This document shows, one piece after another, positions 25,132 to 35,025 of a stretch of 64,000 nucleotides of DNA. Every line of letters starts with the position of its first letter. Position 1 is the first letter of the stretch. The notes under the pieces are model-generated. The model searched no databases. It was not told the DNA's origin and worked only from the letters and a program-made list of their open reading frames with translations. The stretch is from Lewinellaceae bacterium (GTDB taxonomy: Bacteria > Bacteroidota > Bacteroidia > Chitinophagales > Saprospiraceae). A program made the position numbers and the translations under genes. The stretch covers positions 124,001 through 188,000 of the forward strand of contig JACJYP010000007.1 of assembly GCA_020636045.1 (NCBI GenBank). Direction: 5' to 3'.

Positions 25132-27648
25132 TCAGTAGGTATCCACCAGGCTTTTTAAGGAAAAGGCCGATTGCGGGTTGTCGAGCACACTGTTCGTCCT
25201 GAACAGCACGGTTTTTCGTTCGCCGGGCAGCATATCGAAATAATTATCGCTGAAAAAGCCGTCCGCATCGGCGCTCAACATCACATTTTTTGCCAGTCGG
25301 TCGCTTTCCAGGCTGATGCGATACCCTTCATTTACCTGCTCCACTTTCATGTGGATGCGCGTTTTGGGAAGGTGGAGTTTGCGCGGGGGCGCGAGGTAAA
25401 AGAGCCGGCGGCTCAGGGTGGCGCCTTCGCCGTTTTTCAGCGTGATCTCTACCACCGAACTCTCCTCCTTATTGCGGTCGAGCACGCTTTTCAGGTATCC
25501 CTGCCAGATCATCCTGCTCGAATCGGGTTCGATGGATGTGTCCAGTTGCGTATTGTCGCTGAGCGATTTGCCGTCGAGGCTGAAGGCGCGCACACGCACC
25601 GTAACCTTTACCGCTTCAGGCAGGTCGGACACGCCGTATATTTTCAGAATATCATCTTCCACTACCGGCAGGGCGGCAACGGGTTTAAAAGCGTCGCGCA
25701 TATAGTATTGCATGGCCTTCCAGTGCCCGAAATAGTCGCGCCCGGACCAGGAAGCCACAGGCCACACATCGTTGAGTTGCCAGTAGAGGGTGCCCATGCA
25801 ATACGGCTTGTTGCGGCGGTGGGCTTCCACAGCGGTGCGCATACCTTCCGCCTGCAGCAACTGGCTTACGTACACAAAATCCTCGAATGACTTGGGAAGG
25901 CGGTAGTCGCGCTTCATATACTCGGCTATAAGGGCATTGCCGCGCGGGTGTTTCTGGTGCGAAAGCATCACCTTGCTGTCGAGCAGGCGTTCATCGGGCC
26001 GGGTAAAACGCTGGATCGTGCGCCATTCCGGAAACGACTGGAAGCCGTATTCGCTCATGAAGCGTGGCACTTTTTTATTGAATGTCTCAAAAGGTTCTTC
26101 ATCGTGCCACACGCCCCAGTAGTGCGAGTCGCCTTCGGTATTTGACTTCGGGTTGGCACGGCCGTATCGGGGAGAACTTTCCCAGTAGGCGATACCGCCG
26201 CCGTAGTTGGCCACATAGGTAGGCAGCAAGTCGTTGAACAACAGCTGGTAATCGCGCCAGACCTGCTCCCGCTGGGCCTCGTTGAACTGCATCTGCCAGC
26301 CCCAGTTGTGCCAGGCTTCGTTGTTTTCATTGTTGCCGCACCACAGCGCCATACAGGGATGCTGGCGCAGCCGTTCGATCTGCTGGAACGCTTCCAGGGC
26401 GCAGCTCTTCAGGAATTTTCCGTTGCCGGGATACATGGCACAGGCATACATAAAATCCTGCCAGACCATGATGCCGCGCGCATCGCACAACTGATAGAAC
26501 AGATCGTCTTCGTAGATACCACCGCCCCATACGCGCAACATGTTCATGTTGGAAGCCACGGCATCGTCGAGCAAGTCCTTGTACTGGGCGGGCGACACGC
26601 GGTCCTGAAAAATATCCTGCGGTATGTAGTTGGCGCCTTTGGCAAAGACCGGCACCCCGTTGAGTTTGAAGTAAAAACTTTCGCCGGCAGCATCTTTGCT
26701 CGTCACCAGTTCGATCGTGCGGATGCCCGTGCGGACATCCACTTTTTCGATGGTCGTTACCCCGCGCTTGAAACTGACGGTGAAATCGTAGAGGTTGGGC
26801 TTGCCGAGGCCGTTGCACCACCACAACTGCGGGTCGTTTACTTCCCAGGTCACGGAGTCTTCGTGCACGCCTGCCTGAAAATTCCGGTCCTCGATGGACT
26901 TGATCTTTTCGAATTGTGTAGCGATGGTCATCGCTCCTGCAAAATCGGAGCGATAGCGAAAGCGCGCCACCATCTTTGCTTTTTCCTTCGTAATGCTTTG
27001 TGTGGTAACAAATATGTTCTCGATCAGCAGGTCGTCCCAGGCGCGTATTTCCGGCGCTTTCAGAATGCCGCAGCCCACAAAGCGGGGGCCCCAGTCCCAG
27101 CCGTAGTGAAACTGCGCCTTGCGCGTCATGGTGCGGATGCCCCCAGGCAATTCGTAGCCGAGGTTTTTCCAGTCCTGCGCCACCTTTTTCACCGGGCTTT
27201 CAAAATAAATATGGAGTTTGTTTCCGTTGGGCTTCAGCCATTTTTTCACATCCACTTCCCAAGCCAGAAACATATTGTCCGCCTCCAGGATCAGGCTGTC
27301 GTTCAGGTACACCTGTGCGTAGGTATCGAGTCCCTGAAAGATCAGTTCGACGTGCTTGTGTTGCAGGATGGATTCCTCCACATCGAAATTGCATTGAAAC
27401 TCCCAGTCCTCCTGCTCGATCCATTGAAGTTTTTCTTCGTTGTCACGGTAAAACGGGTCTTCGATCATGCCGTTTTCCAGCAGGGCCGTGTGCACGCTTG
27501 CAGGCACTTTGGCGGGCTTCCAGGCATCGGTATGCGCCTGGCGGAATTCCCAATCGGCATAAACGGTGCGGCGGACGGGCGTGGGGTTGGTTTGTGAAAG
27601 GGCTGGCATGGCGAGCGATACGAACGTAGCGAGTAGCAGATATTTCAT
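25132..27648 (-). CDS. Beta-mannosidase-type glycoside hydrolase family 2 enzyme
   Basis: The 838-residue protein starts at the ATG at 27648, which gives a signal peptide (MKYLLLATFVSLAMPALSQ); the longer open frame to 28503 is read against the peroxiredoxin gene and is rejected. Beta-sandwich domains flank a TIM barrel. The acid/base is Glu441 in WCGNNENNEAW and the nucleophile is Glu533 in MSEYGFQSFPE, as in GH2 beta-mannosidases. It likely removes mannose from beta-mannosides, or possibly from glycans, in the periplasm. A TACATTTG element lies at 27694-27687 on the minus strand and could be its -7 box. Confidence 0.92.
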   Translation of the reverse strand: MKYLLLATFVSLAMPALSQTNPTPVRRTVYADWEFRQAHTDAWKPAKVPASVHTALLENGMIEDPFYRDNEEKLQWIEQEDWEFQCNFDVEESILQHKHVELIFQGLDTYAQVYLNDSLILEADNMFLAWEVDVKKWLKPNGNKLHIYFESPVKKVAQDWKNLGYELPGGIRTMTRKAQFHYGWDWGPRFVGCGILKAPEIRAWDDLLIENIFVTTQSITKEKAKMVARFRYRSDFAGAMTIATQFEKIKSIEDRNFQAGVHEDSVTWEVNDPQLWWCNGLGKPNLYDFTVSFKRGVTTIEKVDVRTGIRTIELVTSKDAAGESFYFKLNGVPVFAKGANYIPQDIFQDRVSPAQYKDLLDDAVASNMNMLRVWGGGIYEDDLFYQLCDARGIMVWQDFMYACAMYPGNGKFLKSCALEAFQQIERLRQHPCMALWCGNNENNEAWHNWGWQMQFNEAQREQVWRDYQLLFNDLLPTYVANYGGGIAYWESSPRYGRANPKSNTEGDSHYWGVWHDEEPFETFNKKVPRFMSEYGFQSFPEWRTIQRFTRPDERLLDSKVMLSHQKHPRGNALIAEYMKRDYRLPKSFEDFVYVSQLLQAEGMRTAVEAHRRNKPYCMGTLYWQLNDVWPVASWSGRDYFGHWKAMQYYMRDAFKPVAALPVVEDDILKIYGVSDLPEAVKVTVRVRAFSLDGKSLSDNTQLDTSIEPDSSRMIWQGYLKSVLDRNKEESSVVEITLKNGEGATLSRRLFYLAPPRKLHLPKTRIHMKVEQVNEGYRISLESDRLAKNVMLSADADGFFSDNYFDMLPGERKTVLFRTNSVLDNPQSAFSLKSLVDTY

Positions 27649-27931
27649 GAGAATGAATAGCGTCGGGGTTCCGATCGTTTTACCGGCAAATGTACATTTT
27701 TCATCCGGCGCGGAAAAAACCGGGCACATGTCGTTCGTATATGATATTGACAAAAAAACAGGTCGTAAAACGACGTTTTGCAGATCATCCGGCCATCTTT
27801 TTTTAAAAGAGGTTACTTTTGAGGAAAATTTGGTTAACGTTAAAATATGCCGGCGGAGGAATGTGTTCCTCTTGCGAACGGCGCGCCGGGATGGAAATCC
27901 CGGCAAATGATTTCCAATTCGAGTACCCACC

Positions 27932-28558
27932 ATGTCTGTCGACAACCCAAACCTGCCGCAAATAGGGGACCCGGCACCCCATTTTGAATTTCCAACACCG
28001 CAAGGGCCGGTCGTATTCCCGGAATACGGCCGGGGCTTTTGGTGTGTTTTCTTTGCCCACCCGGCCAATTTCACGTCGGCATGGGCCATGTTCTCGGCAT
28101 TTTTGGCGAAAAAAGAACGCTGGCTCAACGAACGGAACACAAAAGTGCTGGCCCTTTCCACCGAATCGATGCGCCAAAACGACTGGTCCGACAAAGCACG
28201 ACGCTTTATCGGCATCCACCTCAAGGCGCCCGTGCTCGAAGACCTCGACTTTTCCGTGGCCAACCTGTACGGCATGGCGTCGGGCCGGCGGCCGCACCCC
28301 GGGTACAACCGCCTGGCATTTATTATCGATCCCGCAGGCATTATCCGGCACATCATCACGCGCCCGCTGATGCCCAACATTGAAAGCGCACTGCTGGAAC
28401 TGGAGGCTTTGTTCGACCGGCTGCAACGCAACATCACGGAAGAACTCCAGCAATTGCCCCTGGAGGCGGTGGATGCCGTGGAACAGTCGGATGCCACCGG
28501 CAAGCGCTACAAGACAAAACCGGCCCACTTTCCCAGGAAAAAAATATCGCCCAATTAG
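27932..28558 (+). CDS. Peroxiredoxin-fold protein lacking the peroxidatic cysteine
   Basis: The 208-residue protein matches the 1-Cys/Prx6-like peroxiredoxin layout: IGDPAPHFEFPTPQG near the N terminus, an active-site helix HPANFTSAW (residues 43-51), LEDLDFSVANLYGM, and a C-terminal region ending TGKRYKTKPAHFP. In peroxiredoxins the ninth residue of this motif is the peroxidatic Cys (HPADFTPVC); here it is Trp51. The only Cys in the protein is Cys38, just before the motif. Peroxide reduction by the standard mechanism is therefore not expected. It may be a structural or chaperone-like homologue. It is a single gene with its own terminator. Confidence 0.82.
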   Translation: MSVDNPNLPQIGDPAPHFEFPTPQGPVVFPEYGRGFWCVFFAHPANFTSAWAMFSAFLAKKERWLNERNTKVLALSTESMRQNDWSDKARRFIGIHLKAPVLEDLDFSVANLYGMASGRRPHPGYNRLAFIIDPAGIIRHIITRPLMPNIESALLELEALFDRLQRNITEELQQLPLEAVDAVEQSDATGKRYKTKPAHFPRKKISPN

Positions 28559-28605
28559 GGCGAACTCCTTCCCGGCAATTATTAAAACAGCACGGGCATA
28601 TAAAG

Positions 28606-28636
28606 CAATGGCGCACCGAAAACCGGCGCGCCATTG
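28606..28636 (+). terminator. Hairpin terminator of the peroxiredoxin-fold gene
   Basis: CAATGGCGCACCG pairs with its complement (13 pairs, one A-C mismatch) around a 4-5-base loop, followed by TATTTTTACAT. The U tract supports a plus-strand rho-independent terminator, 48 bp after the stop. Confidence 0.8.
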
Positions 28637-28661
28637 TATTTTTACATGCTTTATTTTCTCT

Positions 28662-31600
28662 TCAGGGCCCCGTTTTCAACAATTTTCCCGTAACCGCAAG
28701 CCGTCCGTTTTCCCAAAATTCATAAAAGTAAATGCCTTCGGGAAGTCGTCCGGCGTCGAATTCGAAATTTGGAACCCCCGGGTTTTGCTCCAGGCTCAGC
28801 CTGCCCAACTGATCGATAAGGCGGAAGCGGATGTCTGACGATGCCCCGATTCCTTTGGCGCTTACCTGTACCCGGCCACGCATCGGGTTGGGTGTCACCA
28901 CAACCTGCACCTGCGGATTGAATACCTGCTGCGACCCGAGGACAATAAAATCGTGGCCAATGGTATGCAAGGTCTGGTTGGTAATCACCGGCGGGTTGTT
29001 GTCAAAATAAATAGCGGCTGTATTCCTGATTTCCGTGCCGGGCGGCAGATCAGGTCGCTGCGACACGCGGAAATTTACGAACCCCTGCGACTGATCAGGG
29101 TTGGCAGATGAATCGGGCAAATTGATCCCGGGAAACCGGAACACAACCACGCCCGACCCCTGCATATCCCATTCATAAGGGTGGCTGCTTGCCCCGGGGC
29201 GCACCGTGAGCGGATCGAGCCACTGAACCGGTATGGTGTCGCGGATCTCTACCTCCAGCGCCGGCGCCGTGCCGGTATTCTGAAAACGGATCAGGTATTC
29301 GATGTCCGTATTTTCCTCGATGAACCGGGCGGCGCTATAGCCGCGCGGAAATCCGTTTTTATCGTTCGGGTCGTACGAATTGACGCTTTCCAGGCAAAAA
29401 ATATCCAGCCAGGGCTCATTGTCGGGCAGGGGATACAGGTTGACGAACCCCAGGCTCGGCGTTCCGTTGCCACTGTTACAGCCTTCCACCCAGGCTACCG
29501 GCTTGCTCAGGCCGGGAAACCCTGCGGATTGCTGCGCCTCCAGCCGGTAGAATGCACCGGTGGCGGAAAAGCGGATATTTATCTCATCGTCGGCGGCCAG
29601 TTGAAACTGCCCCGGGGCCTGCATCAGCAAAACGTTGTCTTCGATGACGATGTATTCCAGTATCTGACTCATATCGCTCAATCCCGCATTGTGAATGGTA
29701 AACACAACGGAATCGGATACACAGTCGGCGGAAACAACAACTTGCGAGCCATCCCAATTCTGCGAAATATTCTGGGGGATCGTATCCGGCAGCCCATGCG
29801 CCTCGAAACAATAGGTAGTACCCACTGGATCGCTGCAGGAAGTATTCACAGTCAACACGATGTCCCCACAGGCCTCCGGCAGCAGGTCTCCCAGTTCGTA
29901 CCGGTATTCATTCCCGTTGACCTCGCTCCAGGGTACATTCGAATTGACCACTTCCAGTGCCGGATCGACCGTTATAATCAGCTCTGCATTTTCTGCCGTC
30001 ACCGCACCGTTGTTGCAATAACTCGCATGCACGAACGAATGCGTGCAGGGGCGCAGAGCATTGGTGGCGATACTGGTTTCTACGAGCGGATAGGGGGCCA
30101 GCGAATCGCAATGCACGCCGAAGAGGGCCTGGAACGTCGCGCTGTCGCCAAACATTACATCATAACTCTGCTGGCAGGTAACGGCGCAATCAAGCCCGTC
30201 GTTCGGAGGCGGCGCCAGGGAAATAAAGCCGTGAAATTCGTTGGTGATCCCGGCAGGGCTGGGAATGATGAAATATCCGTTGGAATCGGTGGTGGCTTCA
30301 AATACAAAGGTGCCCATGTGAAACAGCGCTACCGAGACCTGCCAGTTCGGATAACCCGGCTCGAAATCGTCTTTTATGCAATCGCCGTCGTAATCTTCGA
30401 ATACGTAGCCGTAGATGCTGTCGATGGGTTGCACGTTGTAGAATCCGGTAAAATCGATGTCGAACGTGGTATCCTGCGCCAGCACCGCCGCAGAAAGTGT
30501 ATCCGGACAAAATGACCAAAGCGGCCCTCCGGGCGACAGAATGGTCACCTGGTAATTGCCCGTGTCGAGGGGAATAAAATACGTCCCCTGCGATCCGATG
30601 TTGGCCGAGCCCGCGTACTGGCCGTTCGATACGGCCAGGATGACAATTCCCTCCAGTAGGGAATCGACCTCGGCTATGCAGTCGCCATCGAGGTCGCCTT
30701 TCGCCGTGCCTGCGATCCCGGTCAGGAAAGTATTGCCCAAGCTGTCGAACCGCGCCAAAAAGGGGGTCCCGCGCGTGAGAGAAGTCACAAATTCGGATAT
30801 GCTGCCGCCAAATACGCAGCCGCCATCAGCCAGGGCCTGAAGTCCCGTTTCCGCGCTAAAGTCAAGATTTTCGTTTTTCCTCCAGTGGAATTGGATATCC
30901 CCAGAAAGGTCCATTTTGGCCAGCAGAGGCTGTGCTCCTGATTGGTTATCTGCATAGGAAAACACCGACCAGTAACCCGTTCCGCCGGGCAGGGGCGAAA
31001 GGCTCCGGATGTTGTAAAGCGCCTCTTCAAGACCGGGCTGATCCCAATAATCGCGCTCCCAAAGCATATCGCCCTGCTCGTCTATTTTCAAAGCATACGC
31101 CCTGCTGACCCTCGAGCCGGCAATCAGATACCCCCCTCCCGGCGCGGGCACCACCGAAGAAGCGGTGCGGGAAATACCCTGATCGTAAATGATCTTTTCC
31201 CAGACAACGTTGGATCCGTCGGCATTGAACCGGGTAGCCACAATGCCTTGCGCGTTGAACGTCGCACCGTCGTAGCCTTGCCCGACAGCCAGCACTCCTC
31301 CGTCGGGGGTGACACAGGCGCTTCCGACATTCATGGCTACCGGCAAACCCCAGTCGTTGAACTGAAGCAGGTTGCCGTTGAGGTCGTAACAGGCAATGAA
31401 ACCCTGACCGGCAGTCGGGTTCGTTTTTCTGCCCACTACGCAGAGTCCTGCGTTGCTTTCCACCACGCGCTGACACCAGAACGACTTGCCCGGGTCAAGC
31501 ATTTGAAGGTCCTGCTCGAACTGGGGTGCTAATTGCGCGTCAAGTTTGATCAGTTTTCTGGTCGTGATCAGGGCATAACCACCATCCGAAGTAGCCGTCA

Positions 31601-31889
31601 GGTCCATTGGAGTGGCCTCTTCGTTAAACAAGAGTGCTTTTTCCGAAAGCAAAATACCATTTTCGTCGATGGTCGCGAGTTTGATCGTATCCGGGTCGGG
31701 GTCATGCGAACTGTCGAGCAGCAGCATAAAAGTGCCGTCCGGCAAGGGCAGTATGCTGACGACAGCCCATCCATCATTCGGGTTTCCCGAATTAAAACCG
31801 TGATAGACCCTTTCCCAACCTTGTGCATAGCCGGTATTGAAGAATAGCCCCGCCAGGGCGATCAAAAGCAGTGTGCGCAATGTGTTCAT
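28662..31889 (-). CDS. Large T9SS-exported protein (propeller-like, Ig/carboxypeptidase-regulatory-like, DUF11/DUF7619-like domains)
   Basis: The protein has 1075 residues from the ATG at 31889 (signal peptide ending GYAQ). The N-terminal 400 residues carry repeats of the form DGGYALI and GGGYLIAGS, typical of a beta-propeller or delta-60-like fold. The centre has SdrD/carboxypeptidase-regulatory-like segments (YGYVFEDYDGDCIKDDFEPG). The region IEYLIRFQNTGTAPALEVEI is the DUF7619/DUF11-like domain often found in Bacteroidota T9SS proteins, followed by a T9SS type A sorting domain (VTPNPMRGRVQV ... GIYFYEFWENGRL). It is predicted to be outer-surface or secreted, with unknown ligand. A good promoter lies at 31937-31967. 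Confidence 0.85.
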   Translation of the reverse strand: MNTLRTLLLIALAGLFFNTGYAQGWERVYHGFNSGNPNDGWAVVSILPLPDGTFMLLLDSSHDPDPDTIKLATIDENGILLSEKALLFNEEATPMDLTATSDGGYALITTRKLIKLDAQLAPQFEQDLQMLDPGKSFWCQRVVESNAGLCVVGRKTNPTAGQGFIACYDLNGNLLQFNDWGLPVAMNVGSACVTPDGGVLAVGQGYDGATFNAQGIVATRFNADGSNVVWEKIIYDQGISRTASSVVPAPGGGYLIAGSRVSRAYALKIDEQGDMLWERDYWDQPGLEEALYNIRSLSPLPGGTGYWSVFSYADNQSGAQPLLAKMDLSGDIQFHWRKNENLDFSAETGLQALADGGCVFGGSISEFVTSLTRGTPFLARFDSLGNTFLTGIAGTAKGDLDGDCIAEVDSLLEGIVILAVSNGQYAGSANIGSQGTYFIPLDTGNYQVTILSPGGPLWSFCPDTLSAAVLAQDTTFDIDFTGFYNVQPIDSIYGYVFEDYDGDCIKDDFEPGYPNWQVSVALFHMGTFVFEATTDSNGYFIIPSPAGITNEFHGFISLAPPPNDGLDCAVTCQQSYDVMFGDSATFQALFGVHCDSLAPYPLVETSIATNALRPCTHSFVHASYCNNGAVTAENAELIITVDPALEVVNSNVPWSEVNGNEYRYELGDLLPEACGDIVLTVNTSCSDPVGTTYCFEAHGLPDTIPQNISQNWDGSQVVVSADCVSDSVVFTIHNAGLSDMSQILEYIVIEDNVLLMQAPGQFQLAADDEINIRFSATGAFYRLEAQQSAGFPGLSKPVAWVEGCNSGNGTPSLGFVNLYPLPDNEPWLDIFCLESVNSYDPNDKNGFPRGYSAARFIEENTDIEYLIRFQNTGTAPALEVEIRDTIPVQWLDPLTVRPGASSHPYEWDMQGSGVVVFRFPGINLPDSSANPDQSQGFVNFRVSQRPDLPPGTEIRNTAAIYFDNNPPVITNQTLHTIGHDFIVLGSQQVFNPQVQVVVTPNPMRGRVQVSAKGIGASSDIRFRLIDQLGRLSLEQNPGVPNFEFDAGRLPEGIYFYEFWENGRLAVTGKLLKTGP

Positions 31890-31936
31890 GTCGTCTGAAT
31901 TTGCTGTGAGTAATACGATGATGGATTTGTATGGTG

Positions 31937-31967
31937 CAAAAGTGCCCCGATCAGTAGCGCGCACAAA
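31937..31967 (-). promoter_or_regulatory. Probable promoter of the large T9SS gene
   Basis: On the minus strand TTTG (31967-31964), 19 bases, then CACTTTTG (31944-31937), one base from the TAnnTTTG consensus. The ATG of the T9SS gene is 48 bp downstream. A plus-strand TAGGTTTG at 31979-31986 may serve the divergent gene at 32019. Confidence 0.55.
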
Positions 31968-32018
31968 CAACATTTACGTAGGTTTGTCAAAAAGTAAATT
32001 TATACATATTGCTTAAAA

Positions 32019-33407
32019 GTGACTGAAAACAAACTACTTGAACTATACAACAGCCTGACAGGAGTTGAAAAAAGGGAGTGCTCAAAGTTTCTGCATAGTC
32101 CGTACTTCAACCAGCGGGAAGACGTGATTGGACTTTGGGAACTATTATCCGACCCAAAATCGGCATCCCTTGGCGAACAAAAAGCCTATGGGGCACTGTA
32201 CCCGGGCAAGGCATTCGATGCGGGAAACTGGCGGCATCTCCAGTCGTTTCTCGTTGCGCGTATCGAAAGTTTTCTCGCCCAGCGCGCCTATGAGCAATCC
32301 GCGCATGCCCGGGATCTGTACCTGGCTCCCGTGTTGCGAAACAAGGGACTGCACAAACAACACCGCTACGTATTGCAAAGAGCCGGAAAAGGTCTGGAAT
32401 CGCTTCCCGGCGACCAGGATTTTTACTACTGGCAATACCGGCTGGAATGGGAAAGGTATGCCGCAGTAGAATCGCATACCCGCTCGCGCGAAAACAATCT
32501 TGCCGATGTCGGCTATGCGCTCGATGTGTATTTGCTGTCGGGGAAACTGCGCCTGGCCTGTTTGATGGCATCACACCAGGCTGTGTTCAACAAGGCCTAC
32601 GATCAAACCTATTTGCCGGCCCTGATGGACTATCTGGAGCACTCCGAAATGCGCGAAGTGCCCCTTGTAGCCCTTTACTACCACTGCTACCGCGCACTGA
32701 CCCAGGGTGGCGACGATGACTTTCGCGCATTCCGAAGGCAACTGGAGCAGCAATCGGAGCAATTGCCCGTCGAGGAGCGCCGCACATTTTTATTGCTGGC
32801 CGTCAATTATTGTATCCGGCAACTGAACACCGGCGCGCAGCAATATATCCGCGAGGCCTTCGATCTGTACCGGGTGGGGCTGGATACCGATGCCCTGCTG
32901 GAGAACGGCCATCTGAGCCGTTTTGCCTATAAAAATATCGTAGCGCTGGGCCTTCGGCTGCAGGAATTCGAATGGACGGAATCTTTTATCCATCAATATG
33001 AAAACCGCCTGGAGGAGCGGTATCGCCAGGCGAATCGCGACTACAACCTTGCCCGGCTCTATTTCACCCAGCAAGACTACCGGCGCGCCATGCCCCTGCT
33101 GGCACAAGTGGATGAAAGCGATCTGCTGCTCAACCTCGACGGCCGGGTCATGCTGCTGAAAATGTATTTTGAAACGGGAGAGTGGGATGCGCTGGACGCG
33201 CTTATTTCCAGTTTCAGGATACTGTTGCTGCGCAAAAAAAAGGTGATCGGGTACCACCAGACGCACTACCTTAATACCCTGCGCTACATTCAAAAACTGA
33301 CGCGGCTCAATATGAACGACAAAAACGCCGTCGCCAAATTCCGGCAGGAAGTGGAAAACAACAGCGCCGTCCTCGAGAAAGAGTGGCTGCTGATGCACAC
33401 AGGGTAA
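32019..33407 (+). CDS. Hypothetical helical protein (TPR-like), GTG start
   Basis: The 462-residue protein is predicted to be almost all helical, with repeated Leu/Tyr/Arg spacing that resembles tetratricopeptide-type repeats (for example ARLYFTQQDYRRAMPLLAQV and LLLNLDGRVMLLKMYFETGE). It opens with LLELYNSLTGVEKRECSKFL, a pattern I associate with an uncharacterised Saprospirales family. No signal peptide or catalytic motif is visible, so it should be cytoplasmic. The GTG at 32019 is the only start that keeps this N-terminal pattern. It stops 3 bp before the VOC gene, with which it converges. Confidence 0.7.
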   Translation: MTENKLLELYNSLTGVEKRECSKFLHSPYFNQREDVIGLWELLSDPKSASLGEQKAYGALYPGKAFDAGNWRHLQSFLVARIESFLAQRAYEQSAHARDLYLAPVLRNKGLHKQHRYVLQRAGKGLESLPGDQDFYYWQYRLEWERYAAVESHTRSRENNLADVGYALDVYLLSGKLRLACLMASHQAVFNKAYDQTYLPALMDYLEHSEMREVPLVALYYHCYRALTQGGDDDFRAFRRQLEQQSEQLPVEERRTFLLLAVNYCIRQLNTGAQQYIREAFDLYRVGLDTDALLENGHLSRFAYKNIVALGLRLQEFEWTESFIHQYENRLEERYRQANRDYNLARLYFTQQDYRRAMPLLAQVDESDLLLNLDGRVMLLKMYFETGEWDALDALISSFRILLLRKKKVIGYHQTHYLNTLRYIQKLTRLNMNDKNAVAKFRQEVENNSAVLEKEWLLMHTG

Positions 33408-33410
33408 TGA

Positions 33411-34469
33411 TCAACCTTTCACCCTGCCCATACCGAGCGCCTTCAACATCCACACGGGCAGCGGTTTTTCCGGGTGCCGGCGTTTGCGGAGGTCGAGGTA
33501 CCAGCCGATCTTTTTCAGGATGGGGATCTTGTGCGTTTCCACGAATTCGATGAGTGTGCCGTCGGGGTCTTCGATATAGGAAAAATAGCCTGCGGCTTCA
33601 CCCATATCGAACGAGCCGCTCGAATCGACGGTGAAAGGATGGCCGCGCTCCGCGCAATATTGCTTCATTTCCGCCATGCCCGTGATGTCGAAACACAGGT
33701 GGATATAGCCCAAATCGCCCCAAAGGCGGTTTTCAAATATCTTTTTCGGCTGGCGATCCAGCGACTGCACCAGTTCGATCTCGGTATCGCCCAGCAGGCG
33801 GCTGAACGGCCCTTTGCGCTTTTCAGAATGGTGCAGCAGCACGCGCCGGAAACGCCCGAAACCGCCGTCGACGCCGTGCCAGTCGCTAAAATCATCGCTT
33901 TGATCGTACACCACTTCATCATACCCCAAAATCTCTTTGTAAAAGCGCAGGGACGCCTCCATATCCGAAACGCCGGCGATAGTACCGTACACGCCGCCGG
34001 TCAGATCGGGCCGGCCGGTAGAAAACCAGTCTTTGGCGCCCACGACTTCGAATGTGTTGCCCCAGGGGTCTTTCACAAAGAAATGCTCTTCGCCGTCGGG
34101 GCGGGGAGCGGGGTTGGTTTGCATGTTCACGCCCCGTTTACGAAGATCGTGAAAACAGGCCCATACATCCTTGCACTTGATCTTGGTCACGAACAGGCCC
34201 AGGTCGCCGAGTTGCGACTGGAAAGCCGCAGGCATGGGCGTACGGCCGGTGTATTGCCATATCTCCATACCGCCGCCGCCTTGCAGATTGAGCGCAAGGA
34301 TGGCGTGTCGCGACTGCGGTTTCCCTCCCGTATAGGGGAGCATCAGCGCCGCTTCAGCGGCTTCTTCAAAGATCGGCACGTCCATGCCGAAATGCCGGCG
34401 GTACCATTTGAATGCTTCGTGCACATCGGCCACTCCGATGCCGATCTGCTGAATTCCGGAAATAAACAT
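33411..34469 (-). CDS. Double VOC-domain (glyoxalase/dioxygenase superfamily) protein
   Basis: The 352-residue protein has two VOC modules. The first opens IQQIGIGVADVHEAFKWYRRHFGMDVP, and the second GVYGTIAGVSDMEASLRFYKEILGYDEV. The second carries a possible metal set, including YIHLCFDI (His) and EDPDGTLIEFVE (Glu). The substrate is not identifiable; members include ring-cleaving dioxygenases, glyoxalase and methylmalonyl-CoA epimerase. HPPD in this window is also a double-VOC protein, but this sequence differs and lies 20 kb away. Confidence 0.85.
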   Translation of the reverse strand: MFISGIQQIGIGVADVHEAFKWYRRHFGMDVPIFEEAAEAALMLPYTGGKPQSRHAILALNLQGGGGMEIWQYTGRTPMPAAFQSQLGDLGLFVTKIKCKDVWACFHDLRKRGVNMQTNPAPRPDGEEHFFVKDPWGNTFEVVGAKDWFSTGRPDLTGGVYGTIAGVSDMEASLRFYKEILGYDEVVYDQSDDFSDWHGVDGGFGRFRRVLLHHSEKRKGPFSRLLGDTEIELVQSLDRQPKKIFENRLWGDLGYIHLCFDITGMAEMKQYCAERGHPFTVDSSGSFDMGEAAGYFSYIEDPDGTLIEFVETHKIPILKKIGWYLDLRKRRHPEKPLPVWMLKALGMGRVKG

Positions 34470-34531
34470 GCAACTGAATTTTGTTTAACCGGCGGCAAAG
34501 AAACGGCGAACGGAGCACAATCGGGTTACGA

Positions 34532-34909
34532 TCATGGCAGGACGGGTATTTCCTCTATTGAAAAATAGACCGGTTTGCCCTGTTCGACTGCCAGCCGTAC
34601 CATTTCGTCGGAACCCTGTGAAGCGCCGCCCACGCGCAGCACCGCGTCGCAATGCCCAAGCAGGCGCGTGGCGACCGGGTGGAACAGCCGGGTAAAAATT
34701 TCATCGCCCAGCACACGGGAACCGGCTGTCGCGATAAGCGGCAAGGCAAACCACTCGCCCAATACCGGCAAATGCCCCGTTTCATATACTGACAAGGCCA
34801 TGCGTTGCATCAGTTCGGTATTCCGATGGATCAGTTCCGGGTCGTCGTTGGTACCCGAGCGGTAAGGCCCGGCAACGAGTATCATCATGTTCTTTGTGTC
34901 GTTTTTCAT
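34532..34909 (-). CDS. DUF4406-like (nucleoside 2-deoxyribosyltransferase fold) protein
   Basis: The 125-residue protein opens with MMILVAGPYRSG, like the AGP motif of nucleoside 2-deoxyribosyltransferases and DUF4406 proteins, and continues with an Asn-rich helix start (HRNTELMQRMALSVYETGHLPVLG) and a CDAVLRVGGASQGSDEMVRLA segment in the position of the catalytic and base-binding region. The C-terminal Asp and Glu seem conserved. Function may be nucleoside-related but is not proven. The ATG at 34907-34909 or the ATG at Met8 or Met9 could be the start. Confidence 0.65.
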   Translation of the reverse strand: MKNDTKNMMILVAGPYRSGTNDDPELIHRNTELMQRMALSVYETGHLPVLGEWFALPLIATAGSRVLGDEIFTRLFHPVATRLLGHCDAVLRVGGASQGSDEMVRLAVEQGKPVYFSIEEIPVLP

Positions 34910-35025
34910 CAGCGGTTGACTTTCATAGAAACAAATTGCCCGAAAGATGAGTCAAAAGTGCCGTACGGAATAAAATGGGAATGCGTATTTTGCGTTTACG
35001 GCTTTTTAAAAATTCGGACAAAACG

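Noticed and set aside
27649..28503. N-terminal extension of the beta-mannosidase frame
   Set aside because: It is antisense to the peroxiredoxin-fold gene and the ATG at 27648 gives a normal signal peptide and GH2 start.
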